From assembly GCA_045596745.1 (NCBI GenBank), contig JAZODA010000071.1:1-11684 (forward strand): a DNA stretch of 11,684 bases, written 5' to 3'. Source of the stretch: RGIG3009 sp045596745. GTDB taxonomy: Bacteria; Bacillota; Clostridia; Oscillospirales; Acutalibacteraceae. Position numbers and translations under genes: made by a program. The notes under the pieces are model-generated. The model was not told the DNA's origin. It saw only the letters and a program-made list of their open reading frames with translations, and searched no databases. This document shows, piece after piece, positions 1 to 6,120 of this stretch. How positions within the stretch are numbered: the stretch's first letter is position 1; each line of letters starts with the position of its first letter.

Positions 1-54
1 CAGAGCCGGAATGCGCTCACTCTTCGGGATGTCTGCGGTATAATAAGACGGCAT
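1..54 (-). CDS. 5' end of an unidentified gene (partial, first 18 codons)
   Basis: The minus strand reads ATG then 17 further sense codons to the window edge, giving MPSYYTADIPKSERIPAL. An AAGGAGG Shine-Dalgarno at about 63-70 and a consensus promoter at 83-111 support a genuine start. No signal peptide or membrane segment is visible in these residues, so the product is probably cytoplasmic. The fragment is too short to assign. The SERIPAL stretch gives me a weak impression of the N-terminus of glycyl radical enzymes (pyruvate formate-lyase family), but that is only a guess. The gene is separated from the upstream minus-strand operon by two terminator-like structures and by its own promoter, so it is a separate transcription unit. 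Confidence 0.75.
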   Translation of the reverse strand, partial: MPSYYTADIPKSERIPAL

Positions 55-82
55 AAGGCAGTCCTCCTTTTTCACTAACCCC

Positions 83-111
83 AGTGTATACCAAAACCAC
101 ACTGTTGTCAA
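83..111 (-). promoter_or_regulatory. SigA-type promoter of the partial gene
   Basis: On the minus strand TTGACA (106-111) is separated by exactly 17 nt from TACACT (83-88). Transcription would start near 76, giving a leader of about 22 nt that includes the AAGGAGG ribosome binding site. The surrounding 60-200 stretch is clearly AT-rich compared with the rest of the window. Confidence 0.8.
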
Positions 112-134
112 TAGAAAACAAAGAAAAAACAGGC

Positions 135-184
135 AAAAAAACATAAACCAACGCACAAAACACAGAATTTGGCGTTGGTTTATG
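135..184 (-). terminator. terminator-like inverted repeat upstream of the partial gene
   Basis: A perfect 13-bp inverted repeat (142-154 with 172-184; core ataaaccaacgc / gcgttggtttat) encloses a 17-nt loop. Read on the minus strand, the stem is followed directly by seven T residues (135-141). This is the layout of a rho-independent terminator, though the stem is AT-rich and the loop large. It would stop leftward transcripts that pass the repeats at 217-480 before they reach the promoter at 83-111. It could instead be a protein-binding palindrome. Confidence 0.4.
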
Positions 185-216
185 GATTTTCGGGGTTAAA
201 ATGTGGGGTTTTCTTT

Positions 217-360
217 GCACCTGCGGTGGGCAACGGCCACCTCATCCGTCTTTCGCCTGCGGCGAAATCCACCTTCCCCTCAAGGGGAAGGCTTTTTCTC
301 CCGGGGGAAGGCTCGCGGACGACCGCTGGTCGCCCCTACGGTGTTGCAAGAAGATTGTGC
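217..360. repeat. hairpin-rich intergenic repeat, module A
   Basis: The module begins with gcacctgcggtggg (217-230) and ccacctcatccgtc (237-250). It then carries two stem-loops: tttcgcc/ggcgaaa (251-267) and ccttcccc-tcaa-ggggaagg (272-291). A GC-rich tail follows at 310-333. Opening box, second hairpin and tail recur in module B about 132-136 bp later, so A and B look like an imperfect tandem duplication. Related modules occur at 9826-10020 and 11385-11684. Short open frames across it have no ribosome binding site and no recognisable protein, so I treat it as non-coding. Confidence 0.8.
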
Positions 361-480
361 GAGGTGGGAACGACACCTCATCCGTCACGGCTGCGCCGTG
401 CCACCTTCCCCTCAAGGGGAAGGCTTTTTCCCCCAGGAGAAGGCTTGCGGACGGCCGGCGGTCGCTACAAGAAAGCAAGG
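361..480. repeat. hairpin-rich intergenic repeat, module B
   Basis: This is the second tandem copy. It opens with gaggtgggaacgac (361-374) overlapping cacctcatccgtc (374-386), then has hairpin cacggc-tgc-gccgtg (386-400) and hairpin ccttcccc-tcaa-ggggaagg (404-423). The tail at 442-465 parallels 310-333 in module A. The box cgaggtgggaacgac (360-374) recurs at the very end of the window (11670-11684), suggesting that the window edge also leads into a tandem module. The module lies just downstream of the terminator of the minus-strand operon. Confidence 0.8.
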
Positions 481-500
481 GGGTTGCGGCACATAACAAA

Positions 501-523
501 ACCCCCGCCGTGGTGGCGGGGGT
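501..523 (-). terminator. rho-independent terminator of the tkt-LCP-YD operon
   Basis: A 9-bp GC-only stem plus one A-T pair region (acccccgcc at 501-509, ggcgggggt at 515-523) has a 5-nt loop. On the minus strand it is followed by TTTGTT. It starts 11 nt past the stop codon of the YD-repeat lipoprotein and most likely ends the four-gene leftward operon. Confidence 0.85.
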
Positions 524-533
524 GTTGGTTCGA

Positions 534-1556
534 TTATTTCTGTGGTGCGCCGTTCGGGTAGTAGACCAGCTGCCACGTGTACGTGTACTCCGAGAAGCCT
601 TCCGTCTTGGTCACCATATTGCCGTCGGCATCGTAGGTGTAGACGGTGGTGGTTCTGCCACGCACCTCCTCGACGAGGTTGCCCTTGTCGTCGTAGGTGT
701 AGGTTGCTTCCCACTTATCGTCGTAGTACTCGCCGGTGGATTTCGCCGCAATCAGCTTGCCGTCGGCGTCGTAGGTATTGGTCACGCGGATATCACCGAA
801 GGAATCGTACGACGTCAGTACATTGCCGCGCTCGTCGTAGGTGAATTCCTGCTCGTAGTAGAACTCGCCTTCCTGCAGCGCATTCACACGAAGAATGTTG
901 CCGCCCGCGTCATAGACGGTGGTGATTTCCTCGTAGTTCGTGGTGGTGTCACTGGAATACACCTTTTTCTCCGTGTTGCTGTCGGGGTAGGTGTACTCCC
1001 ACACATACCACGATCCCTCGCCGCTGTCCCACCGCTCGGTGAGCAGCTTGCCTTCGGCGTTGTAGGTGTAATCAATCGTGGTGGTGTGGCCGAACAGGCA
1101 CTGCACCTCTTTGACGAGTCTGCCCTCGGTGTCGTAGGTGTAGGTGTACTCGCCGTTATTCTGACCGTCCGCACCGATAAGGCGCTCGGTCAGCAGGTTG
1201 TTGTTCTCGTCGTAGGTGAAGAACGCTTCGCTCTTTTGGTCGTACCAGTCGGTGTGGGTCGCCGACAGGCGGTTGCCGCGCTCGTCGTAGGTATAGGCGT
1301 GCGTGCCGTCATCGTCAACTTCAACCGACAGCACAAACCCAAACTTGCCGAGCAGCTCGGTCGCTTCGGCGCTGTCGTCCTCCTTCAGCAGGTCGTACGC
1401 CTTGCGGTAGTCGCCGTCCTCAATCGCGGACTGCGCTTTTTCCACCGCGGTTTCGGTCTCGCCGCCACCGTTGCCGCTGTCGGCAGGCTTTGCCGCTTCG
1501 CCGCAGCCGGCAAGCATCAGGCAGGCCAGTACGGCCGCTAACATCCGTTTCATCAT
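534..1556 (-). CDS. YD-repeat lipoprotein 1
   Basis: The product is 340 aa and exported. It has a short Lys/Arg N-terminus, a hydrophobic core and a lipobox LAGC with the lipidated cysteine at residue 18, then a Gly-rich linker to about residue 33. A TPR-like amphipathic stretch (about 36-71, containing GDYRKAYDLL) precedes roughly ten YD/RHS-type repeats (about 87-330; for example YTYDERGNRL, FTYDENNNLL, YTYDADGNMV). YD repeats form beta-strand-rich carbohydrate- or toxin-binding shells in Rhs/teneurin proteins. This one has no Rhs core cleavage motif or C-terminal toxin, so it is an orphan repeat protein of unknown role, probably tethered outside the membrane. AGAGGAG lies 7 nt before the ATG at 1556; an ATG three bases later is possible. 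It is the last gene of the operon, 18 nt after the LCP gene. A paralogue is at 10142-11332. Confidence 0.92.
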   Translation of the reverse strand: MMKRMLAAVLACLMLAGCGEAAKPADSGNGGGETETAVEKAQSAIEDGDYRKAYDLLKEDDSAEATELLGKFGFVLSVEVDDDGTHAYTYDERGNRLSATHTDWYDQKSEAFFTYDENNNLLTERLIGADGQNNGEYTYTYDTEGRLVKEVQCLFGHTTTIDYTYNAEGKLLTERWDSGEGSWYVWEYTYPDSNTEKKVYSSDTTTNYEEITTVYDAGGNILRVNALQEGEFYYEQEFTYDERGNVLTSYDSFGDIRVTNTYDADGKLIAAKSTGEYYDDKWEATYTYDDKGNLVEEVRGRTTTVYTYDADGNMVTKTEGFSEYTYTWQLVYYPNGAPQK

Positions 1557-1574
1557 TGTCCGTCTCCTCTGTCA

Positions 1575-2699
1575 TCAACCGTAGAGGTGCTTATGCAGCG
1601 CTTCCACCGTTTTCTTGGGGTCGGTAAGCAGCAAGCCGGCGCCGCCGTTGATATAGGTGCCGGTGTAATCGCCGCCCTGCGGGACAGAGTAGTCCATCTC
1701 AACCTTATAGCTCGTGTAGCTCACCGCGTCTGCCGCGAAGCCGAGGAACTCGTCCTGCGACATATTGGTTTCGACATACCGCAGCACGGTGGTCAGGGTG
1801 GAAACGAGCTGCGAATAGCTCATCTTCTTCGCCTTGCTGATGAGAGCGTTGACCACGGTGCGCTGACGCTCGGTGCGCTTGAAGTCGCTGTCAATCTTGC
1901 GGATACGCGCATACTGCATCGCCTGGAAACCGCTCAGGTGGTACGTGCCGGGCTCGCCCTTAAGGCTTTGGAAGCCCTGCTGGCCATCGCTGTTCTGACC
2001 CGGATTCGGGTTGGTAACGGTGATGCCGTAGTCGGGAATCTGGGTCATTTCCTTGGCGGTCAGGTAAATATCGATACCGCCGACCGCGTCGATGACCTTG
2101 GGCAGCACCTGGAAGTTGACGCCGATATAGTCGTCGATATCCAGGCGGAAGTTCTGCTCGATGGTCTTGCGAAGCAGCGAGCTTTTGCCATAGGCATATG
2201 CCGCATTCATCTTGGCAACGTCGTCTTTGAGATCGCCGTCCTTGTCGCGTCCGGGGATGGTAACCCACGTATCGCGCAGGAACGAAACCAGCTTGATGGT
2301 CTTGGTGTTGTCGTTGATGGACAGCACCATCATCGTATCCGAGCGACCGGAGAAGTTGTTGCTGTCGATACCCAGAAGCAGGATGTTACGCACGCCGCCC
2401 TGATCGCCGCGAATCGGGATAGACTGCAGTGCAGCAGCGCTGTCCACATCGCTGTGGTCGCCCTGCTCGTAGCCATCGTAATCTCCGGGATCGTCGTTTT
2501 CCTCCGGCGGCAGCTCGTCCACCTGCTGCTGGGGGGTGTCGGCGGTATCGCCGTCGTCTTTCTGCATCAGGCCGTAGCCCCAATCCAGAAGCACGCCCGC
2601 CGTGATACACAGCACGCCAAGCAACGCCATAACCGACGCACCGATGCTCGTCCACACACGCGTGGTGGTGGAATAGCGATGCGATTTGTTGTGTTTCAT
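1575..2699 (-). CDS. LytR-CpsA-Psr (LCP) family cell-wall polymer ligase
   Basis: LCP proteins move undecaprenyl-phosphate-linked glycopolymers (teichoic acid-like or capsular) onto peptidoglycan outside the membrane. This 374-aa protein has a short cytoplasmic N-terminus, one membrane segment (about residues 16-38), an acidic Asp/Glu/Pro linker (about 48-90) and an LCP domain (about 103-290). Family motifs visible are NILLLGID (105-112), GRSDT (118-122), SFLRDT (139-144) with its conserved Arg and Asp, KMNAAYAYG (163-171), and YARIRKID (263-270) followed by RTERQR (275-280). These are the residues that bind the polyprenyl pyrophosphate. The start at 2699 has AAGGAG 10 nt upstream. It lies 42 nt after the transketolase gene with no terminator or clear promoter between them, so it belongs to that operon. 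The exact polymer substrate cannot be read from the sequence. Confidence 0.95.
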   Translation of the reverse strand: MKHNKSHRYSTTTRVWTSIGASVMALLGVLCITAGVLLDWGYGLMQKDDGDTADTPQQQVDELPPEENDDPGDYDGYEQGDHSDVDSAAALQSIPIRGDQGGVRNILLLGIDSNNFSGRSDTMMVLSINDNTKTIKLVSFLRDTWVTIPGRDKDGDLKDDVAKMNAAYAYGKSSLLRKTIEQNFRLDIDDYIGVNFQVLPKVIDAVGGIDIYLTAKEMTQIPDYGITVTNPNPGQNSDGQQGFQSLKGEPGTYHLSGFQAMQYARIRKIDSDFKRTERQRTVVNALISKAKKMSYSQLVSTLTTVLRYVETNMSQDEFLGFAADAVSYTSYKVEMDYSVPQGGDYTGTYINGGAGLLLTDPKKTVEALHKHLYG

Positions 2700-2741
2700 A
2701 CTTTACCGTCTCCTTCGCAGACCGGTGGTTGTTAACGTCAA

Positions 2742-3689
2742 TCAGCCTTTACGGGAAATCGCTTCGCGCGCTTTCGCCGCAATGTTTTCGGCGCACAGGC
2801 CGTACAGCGGCAGCAGATCCAGCGCGGGACCGGACTTGCCGAACGTATCCTCCACGCCGACGCGGATGACCGGCACAGGCGCGTTTTCGCAAACGACGCT
2901 TGCCACGGCACTGCCCAGACCGCCGATGACGGAATGCTCTTCCGCCGTGACGATGGCGCCGGTTTCCTTCGCAGCCGCGATGACCGCTTCGTTATCCAGC
3001 GGCTTGATGGTCGCCATATTGATAACGCGGGCGGCAATGCCTTCGCTCTTGAGCTGCTCGGCGGCGATGAGCGCTTCGTTGACCATCAGACCGGTGGCGA
3101 TGATGGTGACATCGTTACCCTCGGTCAGGCGCACGCTCTTGCCGATTTCAAACTTGTACTCCGCTTCGTCAAAGATGACCGGCACAGCCAGTCGACCGAA
3201 ACGCAGGTACACCGGGCCGTCCATCTTCGCCGCCGCCATAACCGCCAGCTTGGCTTCCACAGCGTCCGCAGGGTTGATGACCGTCATACCCGGGATGGTG
3301 CACATCAGCGCAATGTCTTCGTTGCACTGGTGGGTTGCGCCGTCCTCGCCGACGGAGATACCGCCGTGAGTCGCGCCGATTTTCACGTTCAGGTGAGGAT
3401 AACCGATGGAGTTGCGAACCTGCTCAAACGCACGGCCCGCCGCAAACATCGCAAAGGAGGAAGCAAACACCGTTTTGCCGGTGGAAGCAAGACCCGCCGC
3501 AATGCTCATCATATTGCCTTCTGCGATACCGCAGTCAAAGAAGCGCTCGGGGCAGGCTTTCTTGAACACGCCGGTCTTGGTGGCGGCCGCGAGGTCCGCG
3601 TCCATTACCACTACGTTCTTATCTTCAACCAGAGCCAGCAGACCGTCGCCGTAGCCGTCACGCGTTGCCTTTTTAATCACGTCAGCCAT
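2742..3689 (-). CDS. tktB: transketolase, C-terminal subunit
   Basis: This is the pyrimidine-binding and C-terminal half of a split transketolase, 315 aa. With the subunit encoded next to it, it transfers two-carbon ketol units between pentose-phosphate pathway sugars using thiamine diphosphate. The segment FDCGIAEGNM (51-60) holds the catalytic Glu57 expected to activate the cofactor. ATHGGISVGEDGATHQ (106-121) carries the conserved histidines of this family. A transketolase C-terminal domain follows (about 185-310). I chose the ATG at 3689 because GGAGG sits 7 nt upstream; a TTG two codons earlier would be only 1 nt from the Shine-Dalgarno. The start is 2 nt past the stop of the N-terminal subunit gene and its RBS lies inside that gene, so translation is probably coupled, matching a 1:1 complex. 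DXP synthase and pyruvate-dehydrogenase E1-beta are related folds, but paired with this partner transketolase is the best call. Confidence 0.94.
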   Translation of the reverse strand: MADVIKKATRDGYGDGLLALVEDKNVVVMDADLAAATKTGVFKKACPERFFDCGIAEGNMMSIAAGLASTGKTVFASSFAMFAAGRAFEQVRNSIGYPHLNVKIGATHGGISVGEDGATHQCNEDIALMCTIPGMTVINPADAVEAKLAVMAAAKMDGPVYLRFGRLAVPVIFDEAEYKFEIGKSVRLTEGNDVTIIATGLMVNEALIAAEQLKSEGIAARVINMATIKPLDNEAVIAAAKETGAIVTAEEHSVIGGLGSAVASVVCENAPVPVIRVGVEDTFGKSGPALDLLPLYGLCAENIAAKAREAISRKG

Positions 3690-3691
3690 GT

Positions 3692-4537
3692 TCAACCCTC
3701 CTCAATCGCAGCGAGAGCCGCACGCAGCTCCTGCATTGCCTTCTCATACTCTTCGGCGTTGGGGCCCTTGCCGTGCCAGCCGACCTGATTTTCCATAAAG
3801 GAGACGCCGCGGCCCTTGACCGTCTTCATCACGATGGCGGTGGGCTTGTCCGTGCAGGCACGGGCAGCCGCAAAGGCGGAAGCAATCTCGTCGAAGTTGT
3901 GACCGTCGATTTCCACGACGTTGAAGCCGAACGCCGCAAACTTTTCCGGAATCGGATAGGGAGAGTTGACCTCTTCCATCGTGCCGTCAATCTGCAGGTC
4001 GTTGTTGTCCACGATGACGCACAGGTTGGACAGCTTCTTGTGAGACGCGAACATCGCCGCTTCCCAGACCTGACCTTCCTGGATTTCACCGTCGCCGAGG
4101 ATGGCATAGGCGCGATAATCCTTGCCGTCCATCTTCGCCGCCAGCGCCATACCCACCGCAGCGGACACGCCCTGACCCAGCGAACCGGTGGACATATCCA
4201 CACCGGGGGTGGTGTTCATGCAGGGATGACCCTGCAGCATCGCGCCGATGTGGCGCAGGGATTTGATTTCCTCTTCGGGGAAGAAGCCACGCAGCGCCAG
4301 CGCGCCGTACAGCGCAGGAGCACAGTGACCCTTCGACATAACAAAGCGGTCGCGATCCGCCCATTTCGGGTTGCTCGGATCCACCCGCAGTTCTTCAGTA
4401 TACAGATACGCCAGCACATCCGCGATGGACAGCGAGCCGCCGGGATGGCCGCTCTTGGCGTGGAACGTGCCCTCAACAACGGCCATACGAATACGCGCAG
4501 CAGCCGCGGAAAGCGCTTTGAGCTTGTTTGCTTCCAT
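3692..4537 (-). CDS. tktA: transketolase, N-terminal subunit
   Basis: This is the diphosphate-binding half of a split transketolase, 281 aa, cytoplasmic. Visible signatures are HAKSGHPGG (26-34), SKGH (68-71), LQGHP (101-105), GSLGQG (118-123), and the thiamine-diphosphate motif starting at GDGE (148-151) and ending at DNND (177-180), which coordinates Mg2+ and the cofactor diphosphate. Full-length transketolases are about 650-670 aa. This gene plus its neighbour adds up to 596 aa, the usual size of the split form found in many anaerobes and archaea. The start at 4537 has AAGGAGG 7 nt upstream. It is the first gene of a leftward operon with the C-terminal subunit, an LCP ligase and a YD-repeat lipoprotein, transcribed from the promoter at 4570-4598. 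It supplies pentose and erythrose phosphates from glycolytic intermediates, or the reverse. Confidence 0.95.
   Translation of the reverse strand: MEANKLKALSAAAARIRMAVVEGTFHAKSGHPGGSLSIADVLAYLYTEELRVDPSNPKWADRDRFVMSKGHCAPALYGALALRGFFPEEEIKSLRHIGAMLQGHPCMNTTPGVDMSTGSLGQGVSAAVGMALAAKMDGKDYRAYAILGDGEIQEGQVWEAAMFASHKKLSNLCVIVDNNDLQIDGTMEEVNSPYPIPEKFAAFGFNVVEIDGHNFDEIASAFAAARACTDKPTAIVMKTVKGRGVSFMENQVGWHGKGPNAEEYEKAMQELRAALAAIEEG
3696..3703 (-). promoter_or_regulatory. ribosome binding site of tktB inside the end of tktA
   Basis: The minus strand reads GAGGAGGG here, within the last codons of tktA. It is 7 nt from the ATG at 3689 and only 1 nt from the alternative TTG, so it decides the start in favour of the ATG. 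A ribosome finishing tktA would sit directly on this site. Confidence 0.85.
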
Positions 4538-4569
4538 AGTTTTTCCTCCTTAAGGTCATAGTCATTCAC

Positions 4570-4598
4570 ATTGTAGCACAGTTCTTTTTGAATTGCAA
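4570..4598 (-). promoter_or_regulatory. promoter of the tkt-LCP-YD operon (extended -10)
   Basis: On the minus strand TTGCAA (4593-4598) is followed after 17 nt by TACAAT (4570-4575), with TGC immediately before the -10 hexamer (extended -10). The leader to the tktA start would be about 25-30 nt. The same TTGC...GTGCTA architecture is seen at 7044-7072 and 10081-10109. Confidence 0.75.
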
Positions 4599-4600
4599 TA

Positions 4601-4632
4601 TTGACAAGCGGTGTTTTTTTGTATAATATAAT
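4601..4632 (+). promoter_or_regulatory. promoter of glyQS
   Basis: A consensus TTGACA (4601-4606) is followed by overlapping -10 candidates in an AT-rich run: TATAAT at 4622 (15-nt spacer), TAATAT at 4624 (17 nt) and TATAAT at 4627 (20 nt). Which hexamer is used cannot be decided by eye. The -35 box is 2 nt from the -35 box of the divergent tkt promoter. The resulting leader is only about 25 nt, leaving no room for a T-box riboswitch. Confidence 0.75.
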
Positions 4633-4661
4633 AGAGATTATTATAAGCGGAGGCTTTTGAA

Positions 4662-6065
4662 ATGAATAACACCGAAAAAACTATGGAAAAAGTCGTTGCC
4701 TTGTGCAAAGGCCGCGGCTACGTCTTCCCCGGCTCCGAAATCTACGGCGGCCTCGCCAACACGTGGGACTACGGCCCGCTCGGCGCGGAGCTGAAGAGCA
4801 ACATCAAGCGCGCCTGGTGGAAGAAATTCGTTCAGGAAAACCCCTACAACGTGGGTCTGGACGCCGCGATTCTGATGAATCCGCAGACCTGGGTTGCCAG
4901 CGGTCACCTCGCCGGCTTCTCCGACCCGCTGATGGACTGCCGCGAGTGCCACGAGCGCTTCCGCGCGGACAAGCTCATCGAGGATTGGTGCGCCGAGACC
5001 GGCTTCGAGCTGCCGAAGCCCATCGATGCGTTCTCGCAGGATGAAATGAAGGCGTTTGTGGAAGAGCACAACATCCCCTGCCCCACCTGCGGTAAGCACA
5101 ACTTCACCGATATCCGTCAGTTCAACCTGATGTTCAAGACCTTCCAGGGCGTTACCGAAAACGCGAAGAACACCGTGTATCTGCGCCCCGAAACCGCGCA
5201 GGGTATCTTCGTCAACTTCCAGAACGTGCAGCGCAGCACCCGTAAAAAGCTGCCGTTCGGTATCGGTCAGATCGGTAAGTCCTTCCGTAACGAAATCACC
5301 CCCGGTAACTTCATCTTCCGCGTGCGTGAGTTCGAGCAGATGGAACTGGAATTCTTCTGCAAGCCCGGCACCGACCTTGAGTGGTTCGCCTACTGGCGCG
5401 AGTTCTGCCACAACTGGCTGCTCGCCATCGGTCTGAAGGACGAAAACATCCGCCTGCGTGACCACGATCCGGAAGAGCTGTGCTTCTACTCCAAAGCCAC
5501 CACCGACTTCGAGTTCCTCTTCCCGTTCGGTTGGGGCGAGCTGTGGGGCGTGGCGGACCGTACCGACTACGACCTGACGCAGCACCAGGAGACCTCCGGC
5601 AAGGATATGACCTACTTCGACCAGGAGACGAACGAGCATTACATCCCCTACGTTGTCGAGCCCAGCCTGGGTGTCGAGCGTACCGTGCTGGCTGTGCTGT
5701 GCGATGCGTATGACGAAGAGGTTGTGGACGCCGAGAAGAACGACGTGCGTACCGTGCTGCGTCTGCATCCCGCGCTCGCGCCGTTCAAGGCCGCTGTCCT
5801 GCCGCTGTCCAAGAAGCTGTCGGATGCCGCTCGCGTGGTGTTCGAGGAGCTGTCCAAGGACTTTATGGTGGACTTCGACGATGCCGGCTCCATCGGCAAG
5901 CGCTATCGCCGCGAGGACGAAATCGGCACGCCGTTCTGCCTGACCTACGACTTCGAGTCGGAGGAAGACGGCTGCGTGACGGTGCGCGACCGCGACACCA
6001 TGGCGCAGGAGCGCGTGAAAATCAGCGAGCTGAAAGCATACCTCGCTGCCAAGATTGCGTTCTAA
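4662..6065 (+). CDS. glyQS: glycyl-tRNA synthetase, alpha2 dimer type
   Basis: A class II aminoacyl-tRNA synthetase of 467 aa that charges tRNA-Gly with glycine in the cytoplasm. It is the single-chain type found in Bacillus, Thermus, archaea and eukaryotes rather than the separate glyQ/glyS alpha2beta2 type. The N-terminal catalytic domain shows GSEIYGGLANTWDYGPLG (24-41), motif 1 around WVASGHLAGFSDP (77-89), two CxxC pairs (Cys93/Cys96 and Cys140/Cys143) that may bind zinc, motif 2 from SFRNE (207-211, Arg209) to about 232, and motif 3 EPSLGVER (333-340, Arg340). The anticodon-binding domain covers about 360-467, with GSIGKRYRREDEIGTP near its end. The length fits the family. GGAGG lies 8 nt before the ATG. 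The gene is transcribed alone, divergent from tktA and convergent with the lipid kinase gene. Confidence 0.97.
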   Translation: MNNTEKTMEKVVALCKGRGYVFPGSEIYGGLANTWDYGPLGAELKSNIKRAWWKKFVQENPYNVGLDAAILMNPQTWVASGHLAGFSDPLMDCRECHERFRADKLIEDWCAETGFELPKPIDAFSQDEMKAFVEEHNIPCPTCGKHNFTDIRQFNLMFKTFQGVTENAKNTVYLRPETAQGIFVNFQNVQRSTRKKLPFGIGQIGKSFRNEITPGNFIFRVREFEQMELEFFCKPGTDLEWFAYWREFCHNWLLAIGLKDENIRLRDHDPEELCFYSKATTDFEFLFPFGWGELWGVADRTDYDLTQHQETSGKDMTYFDQETNEHYIPYVVEPSLGVERTVLAVLCDAYDEEVVDAEKNDVRTVLRLHPALAPFKAAVLPLSKKLSDAARVVFEELSKDFMVDFDDAGSIGKRYRREDEIGTPFCLTYDFESEEDGCVTVRDRDTMAQERVKISELKAYLAAKIAF

Positions 6066-6075
6066 ATTCCAAAAA

Positions 6076-6113
6076 CAAACGGAGGGCACGAAAGCTCGTG
6101 TCCGCCGTTTTTC
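6076..6113. terminator. bidirectional terminator between glyQS and the lipid kinase gene
   Basis: A stem of aacgg-a-gggcacga and tcgtgtcc-gccgtt closes on the loop aagc, with one internal mismatch. It is followed by TTTTTC on the plus strand and by TTTGTTTTTG on the minus strand. It sits between two convergent stop codons (6065 and 6121) and can serve both transcripts. Confidence 0.85.
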
Positions 6114-6120
6114 TATTCTC

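Noticed and set aside
217..480. CRISPR array
   Set aside because: Only two irregular modules with unequal sizes, internal hairpins and no spacer structure; no cas gene.
169..561. Short open frames across repeat modules A and B
   Set aside because: They translate hairpin repeats, have no RBS, and the same repeats elsewhere are in other frames.
201..1541. Long open frame on the plus strand opposite YD lipoprotein 1
   Set aside because: It is antisense to a gene with RBS, lipobox and repeat structure, starts inside the repeat region, and its Val/Gly-rich product mirrors codon bias on the other strand.
534..1556. Rhs-type polymorphic toxin
   Set aside because: There is no Rhs core or cleavage motif, no variable toxin C-terminus, no immunity gene, and the protein is far too short.
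1587..2735. Long open frame opposite the LCP gene
   Set aside because: It has no RBS or recognisable domain. The opposite strand encodes every LCP motif.
3690..3695. TTG start for tktB two codons upstream
   Set aside because: It is only 1 nt from the Shine-Dalgarno; the ATG at 3689 is at the normal 7 nt.
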